A DNA stretch of 64,000 nt from Paenibacillus sp. DCT19 (GCF_003268635.1 NZ_CP029639.1:4537501-4601500); one strand, 5' to 3'. Counted from the stretch's first letter, positions 47,359-60,100 are shown. Program-made: numbers and translations. Notes: generated by a model from the sequence alone, not told the origin.

Positions 47359-47802
47359 TTATTGCAGAAATTGTTGAACTGCTTGGTTAACCAGCTTGCC
47401 GTCCGCTTTGCCTTTGACTTTCGGCATAAGGGCCGCCATAACTTTCCCCATCTCGGCTTTCGAAGAAGCACCGGTTTCCTGGATGGTCTGCTGTACAATA
47501 ACTTTAATTTCTTCTTCGGTAAGCTGTTCGGGAAGGTATTGACCGATTATATCAATTTCCGCTTTTGCATTTGCCGCGAGGTCTTCACGGCCCAATTTTT
47601 CAAATTCTTGGAGGGCATCTTTGCGCTGTTTGATTTCACGACTTAGGATATCAAGCACTTCGTTGTCATCCAAATCTCTTTTCAAATCTATTTCAAGATT
47701 CTTGATCGTCGAACGAATCAACCGAATGGTGGAGAGCTTGAACTTGTCCTTGCTCCTCATCGCTTGCTTCATATCTTCGTTCAATCGTTCGCTAAGATTC
47801 AT
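47359..47802 (-). CDS. yqeY: GatB/YqeY domain protein
   Basis: 147 residues, helical, related to the C-terminal tRNA-binding domain of GatB. Family blocks: LNEDMKQAMRSKDKFKLSTIR, EIDIIGQYLPEQLTEEEI and GKVMAALMPKVKGKADG. The function is not settled; a role in tRNA amidation or binding is suggested by homology. It is 15 bases after rpsU and shares its promoter. Confidence 0.92.
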   Translation of the reverse strand: MNLSERLNEDMKQAMRSKDKFKLSTIRLIRSTIKNLEIDLKRDLDDNEVLDILSREIKQRKDALQEFEKLGREDLAANAKAEIDIIGQYLPEQLTEEEIKVIVQQTIQETGASSKAEMGKVMAALMPKVKGKADGKLVNQAVQQFLQ

Positions 47803-47817
47803 GTAGTTAAAATCCTC

Positions 47818-47991
47818 CTAAAACTTTCTCTTACGAGCAGCCTCGGACTTTTTCTTGCGCTTCACGCTTGGCTTCTCATAATGCTTACGTTTCTTCACCT
47901 CAGCCAAGACGCCATCTTTAGCGATGGAACGTTTAAAGCGACGAAGTGCAGCATCAATAGTCTCGTTTTTGCGAACTTTAGTTTCAGACAC
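47818..47991 (-). CDS. rpsU: Ribosomal protein S21
   Basis: 57 residues, basic: [20 protein letters not shown] at the start and [20 protein letters not shown] at the end. It binds the 30S platform and influences mRNA start selection. The start is the GTG at 47991, six bases after GGAGGGAAAA; the longer frame to 48045 contains the promoter -10 area and is not coding. Confidence 0.95.
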   Translation of the reverse strand: MSETKVRKNETIDAALRRFKRSIAKDGVLAEVKKRKHYEKPSVKRKKKSEAARKRKF

Positions 47992-48048
47992 CAGTTTTCC
48001 CTCCCTCCGACCAGACCGTCCAAGAGCAATAACACGGTTCATCACCTT

Positions 48049-48078
48049 TCATTATAGGCGAAAGGTAATAAACGTGTC
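48049..48078 (-). promoter_or_regulatory. rpsU: Promoter of rpsU-yqeY
   Basis: Consensus TTGACA and TATAAT boxes on the minus strand are separated by 18 bases. The predicted start lies about 50 bases before the rpsU GTG. Confidence 0.85.
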
Positions 48079-48177
48079 AACCTCAACGTAAAATAGTCGT
48101 TTAATTCAAACAACATCGATGCTTTCCATCGTTAGATAGTGCAAACAATAAAAGTTGATTTTAAGCATTTCAACTGT

Positions 48178-48537
48178 TTATTTGTGCGAATCAGATAGGC
48201 TAGTCAAAGCTCCGAGTCTTGTGCCTCCAAGCAGGTGATAATGCAAATGATGCACCGTTTGCTCGCCATCCTTACCACAGTTATTGATCAGTCGGTAACC
48301 AGACTCGTCAATGCCTAAGCGTTTTGCAGCTTCCTGTGCAGCCAAATGCACTTGTCCAATCAAGGGCAGATCCTCTGCCGTTACTTCATTCATAGAAGCA
48401 ATATGTTTCTTAGGAATCACTAACACATGTGTTGGCGCAGCGGGCTGTATGTCATGGAAGACGACAACATGGTCATTCTCCAGCACCTTGTTGGAGGGAA
48501 TGCTGCCCTCTACAATTTTGCAAAACAAGCAATCCAT
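48178..48537 (-). CDS. HIT family nucleotide-binding protein (HinT-like)
   Basis: 119 residues with the N-terminal CLFCKIVEGSIPSN and the histidine triad HHLHYHLLGG (catalytic His in the second half). HinT proteins hydrolyse nucleoside phosphoramidates such as adenylated lysine; the cellular role is not firm. AAAGGAGGGTATGAAC precedes the ATG. A promoter is seen at 48581-48610. Confidence 0.92.
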   Translation of the reverse strand: MDCLFCKIVEGSIPSNKVLENDHVVVFHDIQPAAPTHVLVIPKKHIASMNEVTAEDLPLIGQVHLAAQEAAKRLGIDESGYRLINNCGKDGEQTVHHLHYHLLGGTRLGALTSLSDSHK

Positions 48538-48580
48538 TGTTCATACCCTCCTTTAAACAGCAATTATGTATACCTTTCCT

Positions 48581-48610
48581 ATCATACCGGATGTGCCGAG
48601 CAACGTCCAA
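48581..48610 (-). promoter_or_regulatory. Promoter of the HIT gene
   Basis: On the minus strand TTGGAC and TATGAT are separated by 18 bases. It lies 40-70 bases before the start codon at 48537. Confidence 0.65.
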
Positions 48611-48766
48611 TTTCATGAAATGATCACTCAAGTACAGAGATACAGGATTACTGTTTTAAAGCCATAAAATTCCATATTTTTCTTTTAATTTACACATTTA
48701 TAGTATATAATCCCCATTGATATAGTTGCTTTTATTTCGAGCGTTACCAAGGAGGATATTTAGGTA

Positions 48767-49411
48767 ATGGGCAGAGAGTTTGTTCCTTTATTTGACCAAT
48801 GGTCTAATAACTATGATCTAACCGTAACAGGACACAACGAGCAGTATCAGGAAGTGTTCGAAGATTATGAGAAAATTCTGCATTCTGTAGTCTCCGAGGT
48901 ACATGGTACGATTTTGGAATTTGGCGTAGGGACGGGAAATCTCACCGAAAAACTAGTGGCAGCAGGTCATAAGGTATATGGAGTAGAGCCTTCACGAGGT
49001 ATGATTCAACAGATTCAACGACGAAAAATAAATTTTCAATTGTTTGAAGGTGACTTTCTGGACTTCCCTCCTTTGACTGAACCCATTGATGCCATCGTGA
49101 GCACGTATGCCTTTCATCATCTAACAGATGCAGAGAAGGAACAAGCGATTTCAATATACGCCAAGCTGCTGCAGCCTCATGGGAAAATCGTATTTGCGGA
49201 CACGATCTTTCAAAATCAGGACAGTCGGCGCCAGATTGAAGAAGAAGTGGCATCTCAGGGCTATTCGGGACTGCTCACCGATCTACGGACGGAGTATTAT
49301 ACAACGATTGAGGTACTACACCCCATATTATCGAAGCATGGTTTTAGAACAAACTTCTCCCGCTTGAATAAATATGTATGGTTAATGAGTGCACAAAAGG
49401 AGATTGGTTAA
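48767..49411 (+). CDS. yrrT: SAM-dependent methyltransferase (YrrT-like)
   Basis: 214 residues, class I fold: motif I ILEFGVGTGNLTEKL, acidic loop GVEPSRGM, and post-I DAIVSTYAFHHLTD. It begins FVPLFDQWSNNYD like YrrT of the Bacillus subtilis yrrT-mtnN-mccA-mccB operon, which belongs to methionine-to-cysteine conversion; the substrate is not known. GGAGGATATTTAGGTA lies upstream. Just one base separates its stop from the mccA start. The gap upstream has TATAAT-like sequence near 48706 and an AAATTCC motif near 48667 that could be part of a CymR site, but I could not confirm it. Confidence 0.82.
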   Translation: MGREFVPLFDQWSNNYDLTVTGHNEQYQEVFEDYEKILHSVVSEVHGTILEFGVGTGNLTEKLVAAGHKVYGVEPSRGMIQQIQRRKINFQLFEGDFLDFPPLTEPIDAIVSTYAFHHLTDAEKEQAISIYAKLLQPHGKIVFADTIFQNQDSRRQIEEEVASQGYSGLLTDLRTEYYTTIEVLHPILSKHGFRTNFSRLNKYVWLMSAQKEIG

Positions 49412-49412
49412 T

Positions 49413-51470
<2,058 letters not shown>

Positions 51471-51496
51471 ATCCAATTTATATTGTAAAATAAAGA

Positions 51497-51541
51497 AATC
51501 ATGCCGCTTCAGAAGAGAACTTCTGTGAGGCATGATTTTTT
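51497..51541 (+). terminator. Terminator of yrrT-mccA-mccB
   Basis: Arms AATCATGCC/GGCATGATT enclose an inner CTTCAGAAG-type helix, and six T follow. It lies 27 bases past the mccB stop. Confidence 0.88.
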
Positions 51542-51734
51542 GAAGTTTTTCTATTCAGTAGCATCGGGGTTCCCCAACTGCCCAAAATAACCCTCGTGTT
51601 AAGTTAAGGACATAAGTACTGATCACTTCGAGTTATGTCAGCGCAATGCAAACACTACATCTATGTGCTCAATCAGAGCTCACACATCAGATATGAAAAG
51701 AAACTTTATGGCAGATCTATGCTAACTTCTCGGC

Positions 51735-52079
51735 TTAGTAGTACGGTAACAAGGTCAATGCAGTAAGGGCAAACAACGGGAGTACGAGCCGATTAAAACG
51801 TCTGCGCCCGTATCCATAATAAGGATATGGTGTAGGATAACCGTAACCTGGGTAAAACCCACGCGCATGTGCTATTGGATAGTTCGCTCCAGGCATTGCA
51901 TTCGGTGCCCAGTTCGCTTGATGCATCGCTGCTTCCGGTCCAACGGGAACAGCCAGATAGATCATGTCATCATCCACATTTTCCATAATCCCATCATAGT
52001 GACTACCATCCTGCATCTGCACACATACATACCGATGCATGTGCTCTTTACAGATCTTCTTCGCTTCTACCTTCTCCAC
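51735..52079 (-). CDS. Small protein: Sm-like N-terminus and Gly/Tyr-rich coat-like tail
   Basis: 114 residues of unknown function. The N-terminal 45 residues (CKEHMHRYVCVQMQDGSHYD, then GIMENVDDDMIYLAVP) look like a short LSm-type beta barrel. The middle and end are rich in Gly, Pro and Tyr (YPGYGYPTPYPYYGYGRRRF), typical of coat or exosporium-associated proteins, and close with a hydrophobic helix LVLPLFALTALTLLPYY. The GTG at 52079 has GGGAGGCG nine bases upstream. No partner genes are evident. Confidence 0.65.
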   Translation of the reverse strand: MEKVEAKKICKEHMHRYVCVQMQDGSHYDGIMENVDDDMIYLAVPVGPEAAMHQANWAPNAMPGANYPIAHARGFYPGYGYPTPYPYYGYGRRRFNRLVLPLFALTALTLLPYY

Positions 52080-52162
52080 TTCTTAACGCCTCCCTGATCA
52101 TTGCTCATCATCACCTTTTCATCGTATTCAGCTCTGGGCGAATTGACACTGCAAGAACAGGT

Positions 52163-52260
52163 AAAAAAAGAAGCACCCCGTGTGAGCTTCCTAGCGGAAG
52201 TCACTGCTTGCGGACGTCTATTCAGGATCATTCCTGATCAAACGTCCGCCGGGGTACTTA
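52163..52260 (-). ncRNA. Candidate structured RNA (three-way junction) downstream of sbcC
   Basis: On the minus strand an outer stem pairs AAGTACCCCG (5' end) with CGGGGTGCTT (3' end), one mismatch. Inside lie two hairpins: GCGGACGT/ACGTCCGC extended by TCAGGA/TCCTGA, and GTGACTTCC/GGAAGCTCAC with a bulge. The 3' stem is followed by a T run at 52163-52169. It could be a small RNA or a large compound terminator of sbcDC. A TATACT near 52287 could be a -10 box. The remaining 52080-52416 gap shows no gene. Confidence 0.4.
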
Positions 52261-52416
52261 CATCAAGTTTGTCGGCTTAACTGTAGTATAACAATGCGAT
52301 GAACCTGTATCTGTGATGTAACTCACTCTGTAGTCAAAATGAATTAAGCATGGGTGCAGGAGGATCGAAAATGTAGCATAGCGATGTGGAAATTTCTCCA
52401 GCCGGGTACACCACCA

Positions 52417-55400
52417 CTACAATGTTTCCAGCATAACTCTGGAGCCGCCACCAGCCTCACTTGCCGGAATGACAACCAACTTACGTGCTAGACGTGCCCG
52501 CAGTTCAGGCACGTGGCTAATCACACCAACGGCCAGGCGGTCGTCATGTAATTTTTCCAGCGAGGTTATCACCGTGTCTAATAGTTCAGGATCAAGTGTG
52601 CCGAACCCTTCATCCAGGAAAAAGAACTGCAGTGGGTACTGCCCACGAAGCTGAATCTGTGCGGACAACGCCAATGCTAGCGACAGCGAGGTTAAGAAGG
52701 TCTCGCCACCCGACAAGGTGGACACCGGGCGTTTCACCCCACCGTTTGCATCGTCACAGATGACAAATCCACCACCAGAATCGACTTCAAGCGAATATCT
52801 CTGTTTGGTCAAAAAGCGTAATCGCTGGGATGCCGCCTGGCTGACTTGCATCAGTTGCTCTTCAGCAATGTATTCTACGAATGCGTTACCGCGGAAAGCC
52901 GATTGCAACTTACTCAGCAGCTCGCCTTCTCGGCTAACGTCCACTCGCTTGTTCTCCAGTTCAGTCCAGCGTACGTGGCGTTGCTGAACATCTTCCAAAT
53001 CCCGCTCAGTCCGAGCTTTGGCGCTAAGTGCCGCTTCATCCTCAGTCCTTCTCTGCCGTAACTGTTCCGTGCATGCCATCCACTGCTCTTCAGACACCTC
53101 AGCTCCCGCAAGTTTCTGCTCCAGTTCTCGTAATTGGGACGCCAGCTCACGTTCCTGTTCGCGGTGTTGCTGGATGGCCGCAGCTAGTCGTTCTGCCTCC
53201 TCGGAAGCGATGGCTGCCTGCATTACAACCTCCTCCGAAGTGAATGGCGATTGCTCCAGCAGTTGCTTCCAGCGCCCTTGCGCCTGCTGCAGATGCTCGC
53301 CAGCAGAGGCAGCTGCCTGATGAGCAATAACGTCTTTCTTCGCTGACTCTTGTTTCAGAATATCTGCTTCCTTGTAACGCTGTGCTGCTTCTGTTGCAGA
53401 AGTTCTTAATCGATTCAGCTGAGCCTGCGCAGCAGCAATCAGGTCTTCTACTCGTTGTTCACCAACCCATTGCCGTAACCGTTCTTCCTTCTCGGCAAGT
53501 TGTTTACTGTTGCCCTGCCACTCCGTCTGCCACTGGATTAATTGTTTATCCAATTCAACCAGCTTACGCTGAAGTGATTGAACGATCTCTTGCTTCTCCT
53601 CAAGGAACGTCACGCTTTTGTTCAGACGTTCCTTGATGTCCTCGGCGCGTGCATCGCGCTCCTGCATCGCCTGAACTAAGGCCTTGGCCTGCTCCGGGGC
53701 GATGTCAGGCAGTTCCGCGGCCCAGCGATCGCGCAGCGCTGTCGCTGCCGCCTCGCTCTCGGCCAGCTTGCGCTCCGCCTGGGCGAGCCCGGCACGGCCG
53801 GCTTCCTGCGCAGCAGCCGCCTCCATGCGGCGCTGCTGTGCGCCTGAGGCCGCCTGTTGCAACGCAGCGGCCTCCGCTTGCAGCGGCGCTGCGGCGTCAG
53901 CCAGCGTCCGCGCGGCTTCGCGCAGCGCGGCGGCACGCGCCGCCCAGTCCGCCGGGGAGCGCCCGTTCACGGGCGACTCGGCGGGCTCGGGCTCCGCTGC
54001 CGCAGGCGCGGCCTCGGCTGCGGACGGAGCTTCGCCGGCCGCAGCGCCAAGCTGCGTCAGCAGGCTGCGACGTTCGTGCAGCTGCTGGCGCAGCCCAAAG
54101 CGCAGCTCCTGCAGCTCCGCGTGCAGGCTGCGCAGCAGTTCCAGGTCCGCATCGTCTGCGTGCGGACCTTCTCCCGCCGGCGCAGCCGGGAGCGGGTGGT
54201 GTGCGGAGCCGCACACCGGGCATGGCTCGCCATCGCGCAGCTCGGCGCGCAAGGCGGAGGAGAGCCGGTGCAGCTCCTGCTCACGCATCGCGCCCCGCAG
54301 CTGTTCCTCCGCCCCAGCCAGCATGCTCTGCTCGCGTCCAATGTCCTGCTCGCATGCAAGCAAGGCTTCAAGACCTGCGGCCGCCTGCCCAATCAATTGC
54401 TCACGCTGTATGCTCAGGCGGCCCTCCTCTTCCGTGATCGCCTGGAGCTTATTGGCTCCCTGTGCTGCTGATTGCTGGCTCGCCTCCAGCTCCACTTTAT
54501 TCTGACGTAACTGCTCTGCTACCGTGTCGATCCGGTGCTGTAGCTCCAATGCAGACTGTAGCTGTCTCCGCTCATCGGCTTTCACTTCATTGGGCTTCAG
54601 GCTCTCCTGTAATTCTTCCCGCCGTTTACGTCCACGCTGTTGCAACTCTTGCTCTTTCTCCAATTGTTGATTCACAACCGTCTGTTCGGCTTGACCTTGC
54701 TCAAGTAATTGCTTCAGACGTGAAGCATCTTCACGGAGCCCATCACGTTCCTTTTGCAGTTCTTTCGCCTGTTCCAGTTGCTCCAGACGCAGCATTAATT
54801 TAGGCTCTTCCTCAGACAATTGCACTCGGGTAGCCTCTGCCTTTTCCGCTTCGAGAACAGACTGTTTCTCATGTTCTATCGCTTGCTGATGCGCAGTCTC
54901 AGCTAACTGCTGACGCAGCTGCTGCTCGGCCATAGCTTCACGCATCGTTTGTAATGCAGGCAGAATCACATCCGCTGCACTAGCCTGCTTCAAACGTTCT
55001 TCACCTTCAACAATGTGTGCATCCTGTGCCTTTAACTTACGCTGTTCATCTAAGCGAGATTGACGCTCATGACTCCATTCACGAATTTTGCCCAGCTGCT
55101 CGGCTTCCTTCGTTGCCTCTTCTAGCGCTTTACGAGACAAGGCAGCAGCACAAACTGCCTCTTGAAGAAGCCGAGCCGTCTCCTCAAGCGTCTCCTTACT
55201 TGCATTGCCTAATCCTTGTTGCTCTGCAACAAGGGATTGGTGAACCATATCATTATTCTTCACTCGCCTGCTCAACTTGATGGCAAGCTGGTCTCCGTAT
55301 TTCTCCAGATGGAAAAGCCGCTGCAACATTTGACGTCGCTCGCTGCCCTTCAGTGACAGGAATTCAGCAAATTTCCCTTGTGGAAGAACAACCGCACGCG

Positions 55401-55836
55401 TAAAATCATCCATTTTGAGTCCGATTACATCTTCGACAGAACGGTTAACCTCGGCTAATTTATCCGCGAGCACATGATCTTCCCCGTTAATAGTCTCAAT
55501 GAATTTACTAACGGTATTGCTTACAGATACTTCATTATTTCGTTTGAACCGCCGCTCCACTCGGAATCGACGCGTACCTTCCGCAGATGATAATTCAAAC
55601 GTAAATGCAACCGATAATGCGTCCTCGGCATGATTCATAATGCCCTGCGTACCATTCACCGCACGTTCTACTTTTCCGTACATCGCTAGGGTAATGGCAT
55701 CAAGCAACGAGGATTTTCCACTTCCCGTAGGCCCAAAAATACCGAATAAGCCCGTCTCCGTCAGCACGGTAAAATCAATTTCCTGCGTTTCACGATAACT
55801 CTGTAGACCAGCCACTTTTAACGAAATCGGCTTCAT
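52417..55836 (-). CDS. sbcC: Exonuclease subunit SbcC
   Basis: 1139 residues of the SMC-like Rad50 type: Walker A GIFGPTGSGKSSLLDA near the N-terminus, long coiled coils, the zinc hook CPVC (near residue 540) and the C-terminal signature STLSGGETFLTSLSLALALS plus Walker B FFLDEGFG. With SbcD it opens hairpins and cuts double-strand ends. The coiled coil after the hook (about 53640-54340) is strongly Ala-rich and far more GC-rich than the rest of the gene. The start overlaps the sbcD stop by four bases. Confidence 0.95.
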   Translation of the reverse strand: MKPISLKVAGLQSYRETQEIDFTVLTETGLFGIFGPTGSGKSSLLDAITLAMYGKVERAVNGTQGIMNHAEDALSVAFTFELSSAEGTRRFRVERRFKRNNEVSVSNTVSKFIETINGEDHVLADKLAEVNRSVEDVIGLKMDDFTRAVVLPQGKFAEFLSLKGSERRQMLQRLFHLEKYGDQLAIKLSRRVKNNDMVHQSLVAEQQGLGNASKETLEETARLLQEAVCAAALSRKALEEATKEAEQLGKIREWSHERQSRLDEQRKLKAQDAHIVEGEERLKQASAADVILPALQTMREAMAEQQLRQQLAETAHQQAIEHEKQSVLEAEKAEATRVQLSEEEPKLMLRLEQLEQAKELQKERDGLREDASRLKQLLEQGQAEQTVVNQQLEKEQELQQRGRKRREELQESLKPNEVKADERRQLQSALELQHRIDTVAEQLRQNKVELEASQQSAAQGANKLQAITEEEGRLSIQREQLIGQAAAGLEALLACEQDIGREQSMLAGAEEQLRGAMREQELHRLSSALRAELRDGEPCPVCGSAHHPLPAAPAGEGPHADDADLELLRSLHAELQELRFGLRQQLHERRSLLTQLGAAAGEAPSAAEAAPAAAEPEPAESPVNGRSPADWAARAAALREAARTLADAAAPLQAEAAALQQAASGAQQRRMEAAAAQEAGRAGLAQAERKLAESEAAATALRDRWAAELPDIAPEQAKALVQAMQERDARAEDIKERLNKSVTFLEEKQEIVQSLQRKLVELDKQLIQWQTEWQGNSKQLAEKEERLRQWVGEQRVEDLIAAAQAQLNRLRTSATEAAQRYKEADILKQESAKKDVIAHQAAASAGEHLQQAQGRWKQLLEQSPFTSEEVVMQAAIASEEAERLAAAIQQHREQERELASQLRELEQKLAGAEVSEEQWMACTEQLRQRRTEDEAALSAKARTERDLEDVQQRHVRWTELENKRVDVSREGELLSKLQSAFRGNAFVEYIAEEQLMQVSQAASQRLRFLTKQRYSLEVDSGGGFVICDDANGGVKRPVSTLSGGETFLTSLSLALALSAQIQLRGQYPLQFFFLDEGFGTLDPELLDTVITSLEKLHDDRLAVGVISHVPELRARLARKLVVIPASEAGGGSRVMLETL

Positions 55837-57016
55837 TTTGCTTCAGCCTCCTCACGAACACCCGGCTCGTCCTCATCGACAAGCTCCAGGAATAACTGTA
55901 CGAGCTTCTCTTCAGGCTCTGCACCACCGGTCTGCCGCTGATAGAACTTTCGGAACAATTCATGCACAGGCAGCTCAGAGCGTTGCTCTAACAGACCTGC
56001 TGCAGCCATCTCGGGATACACCGGACGAATGTGAATGATACCTTCATGGGATCTTCGAAGCTGCTGGATTTCTTTTAACGACATCGCATCCTCTAGCCAT
56101 ACTTCCATATCCACGAAGGCCTGGGCATCTCGTCCTTCCTCTAACCAACGATGCACCTCGGCAAGCCCTCCTCGCGCCTTCCAGCGAACAAGGGACGACC
56201 ACAGGTTAGCAGCACTTCTTCCACATGTGGCACGCCACCAGGTGCCAGATCCACCATCGTCACCGATTTACTCTGTCCAGCTTCTGAGAAGCTGTAGGCG
56301 AGTGGCGAACCGCTATAACGAATAATACCGTCTCCCTTGACCGCCTGAGCACGATGCAGATGTCCGAGTGCGGTATATTGTGCACCTATAGACAGAGCTG
56401 AAGGATCCACCGTGTAGGCACCACCAACCTGAATGGGACGTTCGGAATCACTTTCTACGCCACCAAGCACATAGATATGACTCATGGCTAAATTCACTGT
56501 ATCTGGTCGGAATGATGCCGCCAAATGCTGCATCAGCATCCCTACACGCCGGCTGTAAGCTTGACGAAGTACATTCTCATCCCCATCCGTTGTCAGCAGT
56601 TCGTTTAATCTAGCTTCAGACGGATAAGGTAATGCAGCAATGTTAGCCGTTTCACCTGTACGCTTTGCATGAATGGTCACTGCTTCCGAAGTAGGCATTC
56701 CTACAAGCGTGATCCCCTGTCTATTTACAAGTGGCGTAACCGATGCAACCCGTTCAGGCTGATCATGGTTTCCCGCGATGACCACAAGCGGTCTGCCCCG
56801 CTCGGTAAGCCTTGCAGCTGCCTCATAGAATAACTGCTCTGCAGAAGCTGGAGGGTTCACTGAATCATACACATCACCAGCCATTAAAATAGCATCAGCC
56901 TGCTGATCGTCTGCCAGTTTAACAAGCTCATCCATAAAGTCTTCCTGTTCCCGCAGACGGCTCCGACCTTCGAGTGTTTTCCCCAAATGCCAGTCTCCTG
57001 TATGCAAAATACGCAT
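55833..57016 (-). pseudogene. sbcD: Exonuclease subunit SbcD, frameshifted
   Basis: Repaired length about 394 residues. Mre11-type phosphoesterase motifs are intact: HTGDWHLGKTLEG, LMAGDVYDSVNPP, VIAGNHDQPERV, and GHLHRAQ. The C-terminal 107 residues (capping domain ending VREEAEAK) are in another frame. Adding one base near 56189-56194, most simply to the run of three G there, gives CGRPLVRWKARGGLAEVHRW across the junction. The product forms the nuclease with SbcC. AGAGGGGATG lies upstream of the ATG. Confidence 0.9.
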
Positions 57017-57109
57017 TGTCCGCTCATCCCCTCTCCCAAGAACATTTCAAAAATACTGCCCTACTATCCATAAAATCCATCTCATAACTCACTAAACATG
57101 ATGTATGTA

Positions 57110-57155
57110 ACGAGATATAGACAAAATAAATAACCCCTTTTAATCTATATCTCGT
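57110..57155. repeat. 12-bp inverted repeat in the sbcD-addA gap
   Basis: ACGAGATATAGA (57110-57121) and TCTATATCTCGT (57144-57155) are perfect inverted copies with a 22-base centre. No T run follows. It lies after the addA stop and may end addA transcription or bind a protein. Confidence 0.6.
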
Positions 57156-57198
57156 CCTGATTAAGTTAGCTAAGATAATATGAAATAAATGACTATAT

Positions 57199-60100
57199 TC
57201 AGCATTTCACCGCATGTCCACCATCAAAGAAATAGAGCCACCGGTGATCAACCTTACGTCCCAAAATATCCTCAATCGCGCGGCTATATAACTCTAGCTG
57301 GAAACGATAGTTTGCAGTCAAATCGTCTAACCCTTTTACATCATTCCAGACACGATCTGTTTTATAATCTAGCAGCACAAGTTTGCCATCCACCTCATAG
57401 AGGCAGTCTATAATGCCTTGTACTAATACTGTCTCATCTACTAGTGATGCCTGAAGTCCTTCCCCTTCATCTACGGTCTGCATCCCTTCATGTGGCGTTA
57501 TATCATGCAACCACTCAGCAGGAGAATGATGTGCTGGCAGTCCGTAAATAAATGGAATCTCCCGTTTCACCCAATCTGCGCGCATAAGTTCCAATCCAGG
57601 CTCAGTCTCAAAAAAAGCAACGAGCTGCGTAGCATCAATGACCTCTGCCTGATGAGGCAGTAGAATTTGCAGTTGCAACAATCGTGCAAGCGTATTATCC
57701 ACAACCTCAACATTGATCCCTGTTCCATCCATAGGAAGATGCTGCATCAATGTATGGTACACCGTTCCTCGTTCTGCACCTGTTAGCTTCTTCTCTTCCA
57801 TGAATTTAGGACGACGCAGGTGCAATTTGAAGGACGAATCTGGATCATGGCTTCTACGATTGTCAGGCTGTACTACTGGATTCAACTTCTCATCGGGCGC
57901 ATCATCTGTAAGCAAAGTGTTACTTTCGAGCCGTCTTGCCATCTCTTCCATCACCTGTAGCGGCTGATATTCCTGCTTGGCGAGCAATGTCTTGAGCTCA
58001 GAAACGGATGTACTTGCTGCAACCTGCGTTGCCGCTGTGTGTGGATATGCCCAGGATAATCGTTGATGGACTTGCTCCATAAGCGCGACATCTGCTTGCC
58101 CATCTTCAGTAACTTCATCACCGTCACCGTTAACTTGCTGAGCTATTTCTAACACATCAACAGCTCCATCGCTTCTTTCTTCAGAAGTGCGTAACTGAAC
58201 AGGCTGTAAGGCTTGCAACGCAGCAATTCGTTCTTTTCGAACTTCTGGCATTGCTTCTTCCTCGCCCTTCGGATGCCCAAGAACCATATCCCGTGAAACC
58301 TGATCTGCAGAAATCACGGTGATGTTCCAGCGCGACTCGTCATCCATTAAGCAAGATGAATAGGAATCACTTCCTCCAGCCAATTCACGCAGGGAAGCCG
58401 CTGCTGGGTGACGAATAAGGGACGGGCCAATCCAGTCCAAATAATTCCGTCCTGCTGCAAGTAAGTAGTCTGGCAATAAAAGCTCCGGACTGTCCTTCAC
58501 TTGAGACCAGGCGGCTGCCTTTTTGGCAACATCCTTCACTGTCCCAATGAGGATCATTTTTTCTTTTGGACGAGTAAGTGCCACATACAGCACCCTCATC
58601 TCCTCAGCTAACAACTCAAACTGAGCCCGGCGTCGGATCGCCAGATTTGCGAGTGTCGGATACGCAACCCGATTCTCTTGATCCACAAACCTTGGGCCAA
58701 ACCCAAGTTCCTTATGCATGAGAAAGGGTGCATTCAGATCTTGCTGATTGAACATTTTGGATATCCCCGCCACAAAGACTACCGGGAATTCCAATCCTTT
58801 GCTTCGATGAATGGTCATAATTTTTACTGCGTTGTCTTGCTCAGCAGAACCACCAACCGTTCCTAAATCTCCACCATTCTCACGCAGTCTGGAGACATAG
58901 GTCAAAAAGCGGAACAAACCACGATTGGCCGTCGCTTCCTCATATTGTCGTGCGCGGTCGTATAACGCTTTGAGATTGCTTTGTCGTTGCATGCCGCCAG
59001 GAAGACCGCCTACCCAGTCCAAGTAACCCGTCTCTCGGTAGATCCGCCAGATTAATTCACTCAGACTGCCTTGACGAGCTTCCAATCGCCATTGCTTCAA
59101 TTGACGTGCAAACTGAACCAATTTCTGCTGCAATGTTACATCCTCATCAGGCTGCACAGAATTGTTTTCATCACTTACAAGATCAACCAATCCTGCCCAA
59201 TGAGCCGCATCTACATCACTGCTTGCTGGTTGCAGGTCATCTATACGATCTACTTCAGCAGTAACTGCCGTCTCTCGCCGTGCTTCCTCCAGCTCTGTCC
59301 AAGCTTCAGGCCAATTCATCTGAACAACTTGAGCATCTTCACTTACTTGCTTGTATTGCTCATTCGAGTTACGGTCATGCAATGGATGATCTAGTTCTCC
59401 TGTAGCGAGGATTACTGCATCATAGAAGGATTGACCTTTATTACCAAGACGAATCTGTGCCAATTCCTCTTCGTCCAGACCCACAATCGGTGACCGAAGT
59501 ACCGCAGCAAGAGGAATGTCCTGCCTAGGATTATCAACAATCTGAAGCAGGGACAACATGACCTCCACTTCTATAGCCTGAAAATATCCTTTGCTCTGCT
59601 CACCACCGGCAGGAATACCCTGTTGTCTAAACTCTTCAATCATGAGCGGTGCCCACATTAGAGCAGAACGCAGCAAAATGACAATGTCACCGTACCTTGC
59701 CGGTCGCATCGTTTTTAGTGCTTTATCATACACTTGCAGCGCAGGTTGATCTGCGTCGCCCACGATCTCTCGAATACGTTTAGCCATTGCACGTGCTTCC
59801 AGTTGAGCCGTCTCTAACTCAGCGCTCTCCAGTTCAGCAGTAGCCAGTGTATCTCCTTGCTCATCCGTGCTTTCAGACAGTTCAGAACCACCGCCTTGTC
59901 GATCAATTAATATGACCTCAGGGGTATATGCTTCGTCTTGTAAAGTCTCTGAGGGAAACGATGCTCCATAAGCAAGTTGGGCTCGTTCATCATACGCAAT
60001 CTCCGCCACACCTTCGTTCATAATCTGTCGGAAGAGCATATTGACCGAATGAACGACTTCTTCACGGCTTCGAAAGTTACGTGCAAGATCAATACGTCTG

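Noticed and set aside
48611..48766. S-box riboswitch upstream of yrrT
   Set aside because: The region is AT-rich and shows no S-box core; at most a weak CymR-like half site is visible.
53684..54505. Long open frames on the plus strand opposite sbcC (for example 273 and 262 residues)
   Set aside because: They lie wholly opposite the GC-rich sbcC segment, are low-complexity Ala/Ser/Arg sequences, and have no ribosome binding site or family match.
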